A stretch of DNA of 24,165 nt from an uncultured Bacillota bacterium (GCA_937876465.1 CALEHV010000020.1:1-24165); one strand, 5' to 3'. Counted from the stretch's first letter, positions 8,793-14,659 are shown. Translations and numbers: made by a program. The notes: generated from the sequence alone by a model not told the origin.

Positions 8793-9650
8793 ATGTTTCA
8801 ACGTATTGAATGTTCAAAATGTCATGAATCTTACGATGAATTGGAAGGTAATTGCCCTAACTGCAACGAACCTAATCCATATATCTCTCATGGGTTTTGG
8901 GGTTCAAAAGTTATTGCGCTTCCTATTTGGAAGCAAATAGCCTTGTTTGTTATAGGCTGGTTAGGTTTCCAACTATTGGGGGGCGGGATCAGTTTAATAT
9001 TTAGTCGAGTTGCCTCAGTTGCATACACAGAAGAAGCCGCTATAGAAGCTTTCCTTAAAAGCGCTACCGTAAACGGAGCAATAAACTTCATAGCATATTT
9101 ATTATTATTTGTTTTATTCACAGTCACGCTATGGAAAGATATTAAAAAAGTTTTACTTTCTTTCAAAAAATGGATCATCCCAGTTGCAGCAGTTCTTGGT
9201 TGGGTAACAATTCTTGTATTCAACTTAATCTACAATACTATTTTAGCCCAATGTGGAATTTCTATAAGCGATAATGATAACGAGCAAACTTTAAACAAAA
9301 TTATAGGTGCTTATCCTCTTATCTCATTACTTGTTTTTGGCTTAATTGGGCCATTATGTGAAGAATTAACCTATAGGTTAGGTTTATATTCCTTCTTACG
9401 TAGAATTAACGTAGTTTTGGCATTTGTTGTAACAATGTTTGTATTTGCATTAATTCACTTTAATTGGAAGTCTATTGGAACAGATGCTGTCTTTAATGAA
9501 CTGCTAAATCTACCATTCTATTTCTGTGCAGCGTTTATCTTTACGTTTATATATGAAAAGTGTGGATTTGCTGCTGCATTTACCTGCCACGCAATGAATA
9601 ATGTATTCTCAGTTATTGCAACAATTATTAGTAATGTAATTAATAAATAG
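8793..9650 (+). CDS. CPBP intramembrane metalloprotease with N-terminal zinc ribbon
   Basis: A 285-aa polytopic membrane protein of the CPBP (CAAX protease/Abi) family. All three active-site motifs are present: EELTYR (Glu pair near 189-190), FALIHF (His near 221) and HAMNN (His near 266), on membrane helices. The N-terminus adds a short zinc ribbon, CSKCHESYDELEGNCPNC. CPBP proteins cleave or bind substrates in the membrane and act in processing, immunity to bacteriocins, or unknown roles. An upstream in-frame ATG at 8778 exists, but the TATAAT at 8781-8786 places the transcription start at 8793, so I chose that ATG (leaderless). traX starts 2 nt after its stop and trx 1 nt after traX, giving a three-gene operon. 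The substrate is unknown. Confidence 0.87.
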   Translation: MFQRIECSKCHESYDELEGNCPNCNEPNPYISHGFWGSKVIALPIWKQIALFVIGWLGFQLLGGGISLIFSRVASVAYTEEAAIEAFLKSATVNGAINFIAYLLLFVLFTVTLWKDIKKVLLSFKKWIIPVAAVLGWVTILVFNLIYNTILAQCGISISDNDNEQTLNKIIGAYPLISLLVFGLIGPLCEELTYRLGLYSFLRRINVVLAFVVTMFVFALIHFNWKSIGTDAVFNELLNLPFYFCAAFIFTFIYEKCGFAAAFTCHAMNNVFSVIATIISNVINK

Positions 9651-9652
9651 TT

Positions 9653-10555
9653 ATGAAAGAAAAGTTTCGCATTTTTGATGGATTTTGGATTAAAGTATTA
9701 GCTCTTTTATTAATGACAATTGATCATGTAGGAGCATTTTTACAAGTTTACGCCAACAATTTAAATAACACATTAATGTACGATGTAGGCTATGCCTTAC
9801 GTTGTGTCGGAAGATTAGCGTTCCCTTTATTTATCCTTCTAATGGTAGAAGCAGTTAAATATTCCAAGAATGAATGGAAATATCTGCTTAGAATAGGAAT
9901 TCTTGCAACTGTGATATTAATTCCTCAAGTTATACTTGGTTACACAGTAGATAGCTCAATTCATACGTTAGATAACCCTTTGATCGATTTAAGTTTGTGC
10001 GCTTTAACGCTTATTTTACTAAAACAGAAAAACTGGAAAAGCATATTTGCTGTTTTTCCTGTCGCATACATAATTGTCTGCACCGTCATCCAATTTATTG
10101 AAGTTGGAGGTAGCACCACCGTTATTTGGTTACCTCACTATGTGAGATCAGGTTACTCTCTTCTAGGTTTAATCCTTTCACTAGGTTTCTACTATTCAAC
10201 AAGCATAGCTAGAAAACTTGCATCAAAAATAACTGGTTTCTCTAAAGATAGCGAACAATTACCTGAATTCCAGGGCTTAATAAATGCATTTATGATTGCT
10301 ATTTTAATAGTAGTCAATTTGTTTATTTATTTCTTAGGTCAATTTCAAAACAATGGAATATATGTCTTAGACATATACACTTCAAATATTCAGACATGGA
10401 GTATCTTTGCAAGTTTAATAATTTTCTTCTATTCAGGTAAAAAAGGTTATAGCAAAGCGTGGTTTAAATATGGCGCTTATGCATATTTCCCAGTGCATAT
10501 CGTTTTGCTATTCTTAATTTTCTATATATTATTAGGTGTGCCAGGAGGATTTTAA
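9653..10555 (+). CDS. TraX-family membrane protein
   Basis: A 300-aa integral membrane protein with about eight to nine hydrophobic segments. The N-terminus, DGFWIKVLALLLMTIDHVGA, matches the start of the TraX family (a first helix with MTIDH), and RCVGRLAFPLFILLMVEA is the second family block. F-plasmid TraX acetylates pilin, and the fold is related to membrane acyltransferases. Chromosomal copies in Bacillota are common, and their acceptor is not known. It sits 2 nt after the CPBP gene and 1 nt before thioredoxin. No conjugation genes are nearby, so a role in transfer is unlikely. Family fairly sure; acyl transfer is inferred from the family. Confidence 0.8.
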   Translation: MKEKFRIFDGFWIKVLALLLMTIDHVGAFLQVYANNLNNTLMYDVGYALRCVGRLAFPLFILLMVEAVKYSKNEWKYLLRIGILATVILIPQVILGYTVDSSIHTLDNPLIDLSLCALTLILLKQKNWKSIFAVFPVAYIIVCTVIQFIEVGGSTTVIWLPHYVRSGYSLLGLILSLGFYYSTSIARKLASKITGFSKDSEQLPEFQGLINAFMIAILIVVNLFIYFLGQFQNNGIYVLDIYTSNIQTWSIFASLIIFFYSGKKGYSKAWFKYGAYAYFPVHIVLLFLIFYILLGVPGGF

Positions 10556-10556
10556 A

Positions 10557-10859
10557 ATGATTAAACATTTATCTCAACAAAATGAATTTGAAAACGAAAT
10601 AAAAGATGGTCTTGTTTTAATTGATTTCTATGCAACATGGTGTGGACCATGCTCAATGCTTGCACCAGTTTTAGAAGAATTAGATAAAGAAATGGATATT
10701 AAAATAATCAAAATTGATGTCGATGAATTACCAGATTTAGCACAACAATTTAGAATTATGTCAATTCCTGCACTTATGTTATTTAAAGATGGCAAATTTG
10801 TGAAACAACAATTAGGTTATATGCCACTAAACCACTTAAAGAATTTCGTTACTATATAA
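10557..10859 (+). CDS. trxA: Thioredoxin
   Basis: A small (100-aa) cytoplasmic thioredoxin for disulfide reduction. The redox site WCGPC is in the motif LIDFYATWCGPCSMLAPVLEEL near residues 21-42, and the cis-Pro loop appears as MSIPALMLFKDGK. The start ATG at 10557 has AGGAGG 8 nt upstream, inside the end of traX; a GTG at 10536 is rejected. No thioredoxin reductase is seen in the window. It is the last gene of the CPBP-traX-trx operon; the membrane neighbours may need redox support, but that is only positional. Family secure. Confidence 0.93.
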   Translation: MIKHLSQQNEFENEIKDGLVLIDFYATWCGPCSMLAPVLEELDKEMDIKIIKIDVDELPDLAQQFRIMSIPALMLFKDGKFVKQQLGYMPLNHLKNFVTI

Positions 10860-10886
10860 AAGTATCTTTTATTCTTTAATTTAATG

Positions 10887-10895
10887 TGCTATTAT
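10887..10895 (+). promoter_or_regulatory. Extended -10 promoter of tRNA-Asp/tRNA-Gly
   Basis: TGC followed directly by TATTAT (TGN extended -10) ends 15 nt before the mature tRNA-Asp 5' end. No convincing -35 is visible, which is normal for this promoter type. Confidence 0.55.
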
Positions 10896-10910
10896 TTTAC
10901 TCGCTGTTAA

Positions 10911-10985
10911 GGATCATTGGTCTATCGGCTATGATGCCTCCCTGTCACGGAGGCGAGACGAGTTCGACTCTCGTATGATCCGCCA
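10911..10985 (+). tRNA. tRNA-Asp (GUC)
   Basis: The acceptor GGATCAT pairs fully with ATGATCC, with discriminator G and an encoded CCA. The anticodon arm CCTCC-CTGTCAC-GGAGG gives anticodon GUC (Asp). The T arm is ACGAG-TTCGACT-CTCGT. It is cotranscribed with tRNA-Gly 9 nt downstream. Confidence 0.95.
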
Positions 10986-10994
10986 GTGATAAAT

Positions 10995-11068
10995 GCAGGT
11001 GTAGTTCAATGGTAGAACTTCAGCCTTCCAAGCTGAATACGCGGGTTCGATTCCCGTCACCTGCTCCA
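10995..11068 (+). tRNA. tRNA-Gly (UCC)
   Basis: The acceptor GCAGGTG pairs with CACCTGC, with discriminator T and an encoded CCA. The anticodon arm TCAGC-CTTCCAA-GCTGA gives UCC (Gly), and the T arm has GGTTCGATTCC. It is followed 10 nt later by a terminator. Confidence 0.95.
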
Positions 11069-11078
11069 TTAGCAATTT

Positions 11079-11107
11079 ACCACATCTATGATGTGGTTTT
11101 CTTTTTA
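11079..11107 (+). terminator. Terminator of the Asp-Gly tRNA operon
   Basis: A perfect 8-bp stem ACCACATC/GATGTGGT with a TAT loop, followed by TTTCTTTTT. Confidence 0.88.
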
Positions 11108-11158
11108 TCTCTAAGCCTTTCTGTTTTAATTATGTTAAGATAAGTATGAGGTAACATT

Positions 11159-11749
11159 ATGAAATTATTAGTAGCAACAAACAATCAACACAAAGTACAT
11201 GAATACGAAATCATGTTAAATCCATATGGAATCGAAATCGTCACTCCAAAATCTTTAGGAATAACTGAAGATCCAGTTGAAGATGGAGATAGTTATGAAG
11301 CTAACTCTTTAATTAAGGCTAGTGCTTTAGCTAAATACTCCGATCTTCCAATAATTGCTGACGACTCAGGATTAAATGTTGTTGCATTAAATAACTTTCC
11401 AGGAATTTATTCTTCACGTTTTGCTAAGCAAAATGGAGGAAACGAACTTGCAAATCCTAAATTAATTGAAATGTTATCTGAATACGAAGATAAATCTGCA
11501 TTCTTTACTTGCGTTATCACTTTATTAAATGTTGAAGATAAACCTGTTCAATTCAAAGGAATTTGTCCAGGTAAAATCTTACCAAAACCAGAAGGTGAAG
11601 GCGGTTTTGGTTACGACCCAATCTTCTTCTCCACAAAAGCAAATCAATGTTTTGGAACTGCTAGCGAGGAAATAAAAAATAAATACTCCCATAGAGCGGA
11701 AGCAGTTAAACAATTAATTGAATATTTAAAAACAAATAAATTGATTTAA
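11159..11749 (+). CDS. rdgB: Non-canonical purine NTP pyrophosphatase (RdgB/HAM1)
   Basis: A 196-aa house-cleaning enzyme that hydrolyses ITP, dITP and XTP to monophosphates. Family signatures: the N-terminal VATNNQHKVHEYE (substrate loop), EDGDSYEANSLIKASALAK, IIADDSGLNVVALNNFPGIYSSRFA and GEGGFGYDPIFF, ending with SHRAEAVKQLIEYL. GAGGT sits 6 nt before the ATG. Its TAA overlaps by 4 nt the stop of the convergent zinc-ribbon gene. Family secure. Confidence 0.95.
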   Translation: MKLLVATNNQHKVHEYEIMLNPYGIEIVTPKSLGITEDPVEDGDSYEANSLIKASALAKYSDLPIIADDSGLNVVALNNFPGIYSSRFAKQNGGNELANPKLIEMLSEYEDKSAFFTCVITLLNVEDKPVQFKGICPGKILPKPEGEGGFGYDPIFFSTKANQCFGTASEEIKNKYSHRAEAVKQLIEYLKTNKLI

Positions 11750-12660
11750 TTCTTATTGTTGATTTTAGTTAATGTTCTAAAATTCAAAATAGTAAAAATT
11801 ACAGTTAATACAAATCCAATAGATGTTGTTGGAACACCAATCAACAAGTATTTTGGCAATATGAAAATTAAAGCTATTCCAATACCTAAAATACCAAATG
11901 AAATTGCGTTCCAAATTAACATTATTTTCCTATATTTATATAAGGATCTAACATCTCTAAAAACTAAATCCTCAATGCAACATTCTTTAACGTCTGTATT
12001 AAGAAGATGGAATGGAGATGACTCAATTGGATATTTACCTTTTAACAAACTTTTTAAGTAAGATATTTCGTTTTGAGTTTTCTTTTTCGACACTCCAAAA
12101 CGTTCTGGTAAACGTCTATCCATAATTACTTGGTCTACCACCACTTCTTTAAAATAAATTGCATCTTTAATCGCATTAATAAATAAGTCTTTTCCTTGTT
12201 GTTCATAGAAGGTTTCGTTATTCATTAATCTATCTTTTAAAGTTTCCACATAATAGTCTAAATCATGTAAAGCTACCTTTAAAAACCCTGCAATTACCTC
12301 ATTATTTGCGTTTTCAAAGGCTTTTAGATTTCTTTGCATTTCCTTAGCAGCTTCTTTAATTGCGCAATATCTAATAGTAGAAGTTCTAATAGTAGAAATA
12401 ACTAAACCTTCCGCTGCTTCTTCATCTAAGGGAGTAGCATCTAAAACGGTTTGAAAACATTTAATAGCTTTATAATATTCTGTTGCTTCATAAAGGTTTG
12501 TAGTGCCTGCTTCTTTTTGCTTATTAATATAAACTGCTAAAGCTTTTGCACCAGTTTCAACATTGATATGTTTAAAACATTTAGGACAATACACTTCTTC
12601 TTTGTGATCATCACTAACTTCAATGATTTCATTACAAACTGGGCACAATACTTTATTCAT
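11746..12660 (-). CDS. Zinc-ribbon, helical-repeat, two-TM protein of unknown function
   Basis: A 304-aa protein I do not recognise. Residues 1-30 form a zinc ribbon (C6xxC9 and C25xxC28). A helical region, about 45-235, begins with a TPR-like segment (YYKAIKCFQTVLDATPLDEE) and contains many Glu/Lys helices. Two hydrophobic helices near 248-270 and 273-296 anchor the C-terminus, so the ribbon and helices face the cytoplasm. The ATG lies 3 nt after the YhhN-family stop, so the two are probably cotranscribed. No Shine-Dalgarno is visible, suggesting coupling. Its stop overlaps the end of rdgB on the other strand by 4 nt. Similar ribbon-plus-membrane proteins are common in these lineages without known function. 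Confidence 0.75.
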   Translation of the reverse strand: MNKVLCPVCNEIIEVSDDHKEEVYCPKCFKHINVETGAKALAVYINKQKEAGTTNLYEATEYYKAIKCFQTVLDATPLDEEAAEGLVISTIRTSTIRYCAIKEAAKEMQRNLKAFENANNEVIAGFLKVALHDLDYYVETLKDRLMNNETFYEQQGKDLFINAIKDAIYFKEVVVDQVIMDRRLPERFGVSKKKTQNEISYLKSLLKGKYPIESSPFHLLNTDVKECCIEDLVFRDVRSLYKYRKIMLIWNAISFGILGIGIALIFILPKYLLIGVPTTSIGFVLTVIFTILNFRTLTKINNKN

Positions 12661-12663
12661 AAA

Positions 12664-13365
12664 TTAATGTAAAACAATAAATGTAGAAACTAAGCTAAAG
12701 ACAATTAATATTTGTCCTACCAAATATGTAAGCATAATGAAGAAATCATAACGTTTAAATTTATTGCCATATTTAGTAAGAAGAATAATAACGTCAGAAA
12801 CAATAAAGATTACATAGCCTAACACTCCAACCCATAAAAATCCGTCTGGACAAATAAGTTGAGATGAAAGCATAAATGGAAGTGCGCAAAACAAAGTTGC
12901 ATAGTATAAAGGCATTCCTATTTTTTCTAAAGGTGATTTCATCTTGTTTCTGCCAAGATAGAACATGATTAAGTAGAATAAGACAAAACATATTCCGACA
13001 ATAACAAAATGCCACCACTCGAATGGTTTGTTTAAAACAAAGAGTAATAATTCAAGGATGTAACAAATATGTCCTAAGAAAAATGTTAATGCACCTAAAG
13101 CAAATATTTTAATGTTTTTAGATAGAACTAATATATCGCCCACCATGCCTAAAAAAGCACCGATATAAATTAAAGGTTGATTAGGTAAAGTAACTACTGC
13201 AAATAAACCTAAGAATAATAAACAGAATGGTTTAACAATTCTTCTTGGTTTCTCCATTTCCATGAATGCAAAGACTAATTCAATAACGCTAACAAGCAAA
13301 AATAAACCCAAGAATATGAATGAGCCTATATTAAATTGATTTAATACTTTATTAATTAGTTCCAT
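12664..13365 (-). CDS. YhhN/TMEM86-family membrane protein (putative lysoplasmalogenase)
   Basis: A 233-aa integral membrane protein with about eight hydrophobic segments. The block GMVGDILVLSKNIKIFALG followed by TFFLGHICYI matches the YhhN/TMEM86 signature (an Asp after Gly, then a Phe-rich helix with GHxxY). TMEM86 proteins cleave the vinyl-ether bond of lysoplasmalogens. Plasmalogens occur in anaerobes, but no plasmalogen synthesis gene is seen here, so the reaction is an inference from the family. The ATG at 13365 is preferred over a GTG at 13371 because TATAAT at 13376-13381 would put the transcript start at about 13369, leaving almost no leader. The zinc-ribbon gene follows 3 nt downstream. 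Confidence 0.78.
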   Translation of the reverse strand: MELINKVLNQFNIGSFIFLGLFLLVSVIELVFAFMEMEKPRRIVKPFCLLFLGLFAVVTLPNQPLIYIGAFLGMVGDILVLSKNIKIFALGALTFFLGHICYILELLLFVLNKPFEWWHFVIVGICFVLFYLIMFYLGRNKMKSPLEKIGMPLYYATLFCALPFMLSSQLICPDGFLWVGVLGYVIFIVSDVIILLTKYGNKFKRYDFFIMLTYLVGQILIVFSLVSTFIVLH

Positions 13366-13375
13366 AGCCACACTT

Positions 13376-13409
13376 ATTATAATTAATTAAGTCGTGTTTT
13401 ACTAACACG
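13376..13409 (-). promoter_or_regulatory. -10 box and upstream inverted repeat of the YhhN-family gene
   Basis: A minus-strand TATAAT at 13376-13381. Just upstream, CGTGTT (13393-13398) and AACACG (13404-13409) form a 6-bp inverted repeat with a 5-nt centre, in the position of a -35/operator. It could bind a repressor; no regulator gene is adjacent. Confidence 0.4.
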
Positions 13410-13460
13410 AAATAGAAATAGTACTTTTTTTCAAATTAATATAGATAAAAGCACAAATAA

Positions 13461-13469
13461 TGATATAAT
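13461..13469 (+). promoter_or_regulatory. Extended -10 promoter of tRNA-Ser(GCU)
   Basis: TGA followed by TATAAT, ending 10 nt before the mature 5' end. It shares the TGATATAAT sequence with the other tRNA-Ser promoter in this window (20856-20864). Confidence 0.65.
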
Positions 13470-13479
13470 CATAAAGCGT

Positions 13480-13570
13480 GGAGTAGTACCCAAGAGGCTC
13501 AAGGGGACGGTTTGCTAAACCGTTAGATCGCGTTAGCGGTGCGGAGGTTCGAACCCTCTCTACTCCGCCA
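13480..13570 (+). tRNA. tRNA-Ser (GCU)
   Basis: The acceptor GGAGTAG pairs with CTACTCC, with discriminator G and encoded CCA. The anticodon arm ACGGT-TTGCTAA-ACCGT gives GCU, reading AGC/AGU. A long class II variable arm follows (GATCGCGTTAGCGGT region), then the T arm with GGTTCGAACCC. Confidence 0.95.
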
Positions 13571-13673
13571 CTTTGAATTTAAGAACTTCCTATGCAATTG
13601 CATGTTCTTAAACAGCAAGCAGTCTTACGTGGATTACCCAGTTCTTTAGGAGGAACGGCTGCTTGCAATTAAT
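13571..13673 (+). ncRNA. Candidate structured RNA downstream of tRNA-Ser
   Basis: About 100 nt lie between the tRNA-Ser CCA end and its terminator, and they are strongly structured. TTTAAGAAC (13578-13586) pairs with GTTCTTAAA (13604-13612), enclosing the palindrome ATGCAATTGCAT. Then GCAAGCAGTC (13615-13624) pairs with GGCTGCTTGC (13657-13666) over 10 bp, enclosing small hairpins including GTTC/GAAC. A 26-codon frame (ATG at 13592) also spans it and ends in GGTAACN before a TAA, but it lacks a Shine-Dalgarno. It is not an SRP RNA by the helix 8 signature and I recognise no family. It may be an independent small RNA processed from the tRNA transcript. Confidence 0.4.
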
Positions 13674-13697
13674 AGACTCCAATACGGAGTCTTTTTT
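13674..13697 (+). terminator. Terminator of the tRNA-Ser/structured-RNA transcript
   Basis: AGACTCC/GGAGTCT (7 bp) with loop AATAC, followed by TTTTT. Confidence 0.85.
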
Positions 13698-13736
13698 AAA
13701 AAAAACTCAGAACAACCATTTTGATCGTTCTGAGTT
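13698..13736 (-). terminator. Terminator of the PemK-like gene
   Basis: On the minus strand, AACTCAGAAC (13736-13727) pairs with GTTCTGAGTT (13713-13704) over 10 bp and is followed by a T-run. It shares the A/T tract with the plus-strand terminator, so the two units end back to back. Confidence 0.85.
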
Positions 13737-13741
13737 CTTTG

Positions 13742-14092
13742 CTACTTATTAAGGTATTTTTCTTCTAAACCATCAATAAGTTTTTCGTCTTCCTTAGATA
13801 AATGCCATCCAGTATATGGCTTTGAGAAGAAAGCAGAATCCAAACTGTTAATTCTTTGAATGCAAACATAACTTTCTGCATCGTCATAAGGATTAGGATT
13901 TGTAATTCTTATATAATCATTTGGTCGTTCAATTACTCGTAAGATTGAATGTGTAAACATATATCCCGAAATAAGAATTTTTCCATTTTCCTCTTTTTCT
14001 TCTACAACAGCAACTATGAATGGATGTGATTTTCCACGCTTATAAATACGGAAATGATATTTATCTATGCCATTATATTTTCTAAAAGACAT
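13742..14092 (-). CDS. Small PemK/MazF-like protein, candidate toxin
   Basis: A 116-aa soluble basic-to-neutral protein. I place the start at the ATG at 14092, which has AGAAAGGAG 6 nt upstream; a longer frame from 14134 would begin inside the upstream terminator. Two blocks resemble PemK/MazF-type SH3-barrel toxins: KSHPFIVAVVEE...ISGYMFTHS (like RPxxVV...TS) and ESYVCIQRINSLD followed by TGWHLSKEDEKLIDGL (like SHV...V.T.D...G.LS.ED). This fold is used by MazF, PemK and the type III toxins ToxN/AbiQ. It is directly preceded by a terminated structured RNA with its own promoter, and has its own terminator. No protein antitoxin gene is adjacent. The fold call is by eye and uncertain; nuclease activity is not shown. 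Confidence 0.45.
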   Translation of the reverse strand: MSFRKYNGIDKYHFRIYKRGKSHPFIVAVVEEKEENGKILISGYMFTHSILRVIERPNDYIRITNPNPYDDAESYVCIQRINSLDSAFFSKPYTGWHLSKEDEKLIDGLEEKYLNK

Positions 14093-14124
14093 CTTTTGCT
14101 CCTTTCTGGTGCCTCCATCAGGAG

Positions 14125-14223
14125 AAAAAACCATCCAAATGAAAACACCTAATTTTGTAACTAACTGAAAAGATTTCTCTTAACTTTAGTTACTGGTGTT
14201 TCATCACTGCTTCAGTTGGATGG
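14125..14223 (-). terminator. Large terminator hairpin at the 3' end of the structured RNA
   Basis: On the minus strand, CCATCCAA (14223-14216) pairs with TTGGATGG (14138-14131). TGAAACACC pairs with the GGTGTTTTCA side (14195-14203 with 14140-14149), and inside, GTAACTAA pairs with TTAGTTAC (14157-14164/14186-14193). TTTTTT follows. The Shine-Dalgarno of the PemK-like gene begins about 20 nt later, so that gene may depend on read-through. Confidence 0.7.
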
Positions 14224-14447
14224 CCTCTGAATCAAATATAAATATATTTGTGTGGAGCGTGAGTATCATCAATCACTAGACCCCGGATTTACGGAACATT
14301 TCTAGTTTTGTGAAATGTGTACTTTCTGGGCGATGCTTTCCACATTGGTAGATCCTAACACGTCCAATCTACCAACAAATATTAAGGTGTCTCTATCGTT
14401 TACCTGCGCTGGATACTCAGCCCGCCAATAGTCTGTTAATACTTGTA
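14125..14447 (-). ncRNA. ~320-nt structured non-coding RNA upstream of the PemK-like gene
   Basis: This stretch has no supportable frame but many complementary arms, and is bounded by a promoter and an intrinsic terminator on the minus strand. Pairings (plus coordinates): 14412-14419 with 14260-14267 (TGAGTATC/GATACTCA, long range); 14345-14353 with 14367-14375 (9 bp); 14296-14302 with 14312-14318; 14233-14240 with 14243-14250 (AT-rich); and the terminal hairpin 14131-14223. Bases of the long-range arm also sit in the loop of a GCTG/CAGC hairpin (14408-14421), so a pseudoknot or a switch is possible. I found no tandem repeats and no match to RNase P, tmRNA, SRP, 6S or a riboswitch I know. Coding of an RNA antitoxin or regulator for the following gene is my inference. 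Confidence 0.55.
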
Positions 14448-14452
14448 TTATA

Positions 14453-14481
14453 ATTATACCAATTATATTGGTATATGTAAA
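14453..14481 (-). promoter_or_regulatory. Promoter with operator-like inverted repeat for the structured RNA
   Basis: On the minus strand, TTTACA (14481-14476) and TATAAT (14458-14453) are separated by exactly 17 nt. A perfect 9-bp inverted repeat, TATACCAAT (14455-14463) and ATTGGTATA (14467-14475), occupies the spacer and part of the -10. A second TATAAT follows at 14452-14447. This looks like a repressor-controlled promoter. Confidence 0.65.
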
Positions 14482-14588
14482 TTAAAAAGGCTTAATTATT
14501 GCTGTTTTAACCGACAAAATATAGAGAATTTATTGTTCTAAATAAGAAAGGTAAATTCACAATAATTGATTGTCAAAATTTTTAATAC

Positions 14589-14624
14589 CTACAAGTTACC
14601 CTACAAGTTACCCTACAACTTAAT
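14589..14624 (+). repeat. Three tandem 12-bp direct repeats upstream of fic-1
   Basis: CTACAAGTTACC at 14589-14600 and 14601-14612 are identical. CTACAACTTAAT at 14613-14624 is a degenerate third copy. They end 1 nt before the fic-1 -35 hexamer, a position for activator or repressor binding. Confidence 0.8.
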
Positions 14625-14625
14625 A

Positions 14626-14653
14626 TTGCAACATATATGTAATAATATATAAT
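14626..14653 (+). promoter_or_regulatory. fic-1 promoter, leaderless
   Basis: TTGCAA (14626-14631) and TATAAT (14648-14653) are separated by 16 nt. The ATG is 6 nt past the -10, so the transcript probably starts at or next to the A of the ATG. No Shine-Dalgarno is present. Confidence 0.65.
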
Positions 14654-14659
14654 AATATT

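Larger units (their letters stand above)
14482..14659. other. Intergenic region between the divergent RNA and fic-1 units
   Basis: 178 nt of AT-rich sequence. It holds the three 12-bp repeats and the fic-1 promoter, listed separately. In 14482-14586 I see only AT-rich sequence and no gene. Confidence 0.5.

Noticed and set aside
9653..10555. Conjugative element because of TraX
   Set aside because: TraX-family genes are common on Bacillota chromosomes, and no relaxase, coupling protein or pilus genes are present.
13592..13672. A 26-codon peptide gene downstream of tRNA-Ser
   Set aside because: It has no Shine-Dalgarno and its bases are used in RNA stems; codon conservation cannot be tested here, so it is mentioned but not called.
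13571..13673. SRP (4.5S) RNA next to tRNA-Ser
   Set aside because: The near-universal helix 8 sequence with GGAAGCAGC and its tetraloop is missing, although position and size were suggestive.
14093..14134. Longer N-terminus of the PemK-like protein starting at 14134
   Set aside because: That ATG lies at the base of the terminator stem and lacks a ribosome site; the ATG at 14092 has AGAAAGGAG at good spacing.
14125..14447. RNase P RNA, tmRNA, or group I intron
   Set aside because: A GGCTGAGTATCC stretch recalls RNase P, but the conserved GAGGAAAGUCC and ACAGAA cores are absent and the order is wrong. There is no tRNA-like acceptor, and no intron P7-type GACTA/TAGTC pair.
14125..14447. Canonical type III antitoxin with tandem repeats
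   Set aside because: I found no direct repeats of 30-50 nt in the RNA, so it is not a standard ToxI/CptI array.
14589..14624. CRISPR-like array
   Set aside because: The three 12-bp units are contiguous with no spacers, and no cas genes are present.
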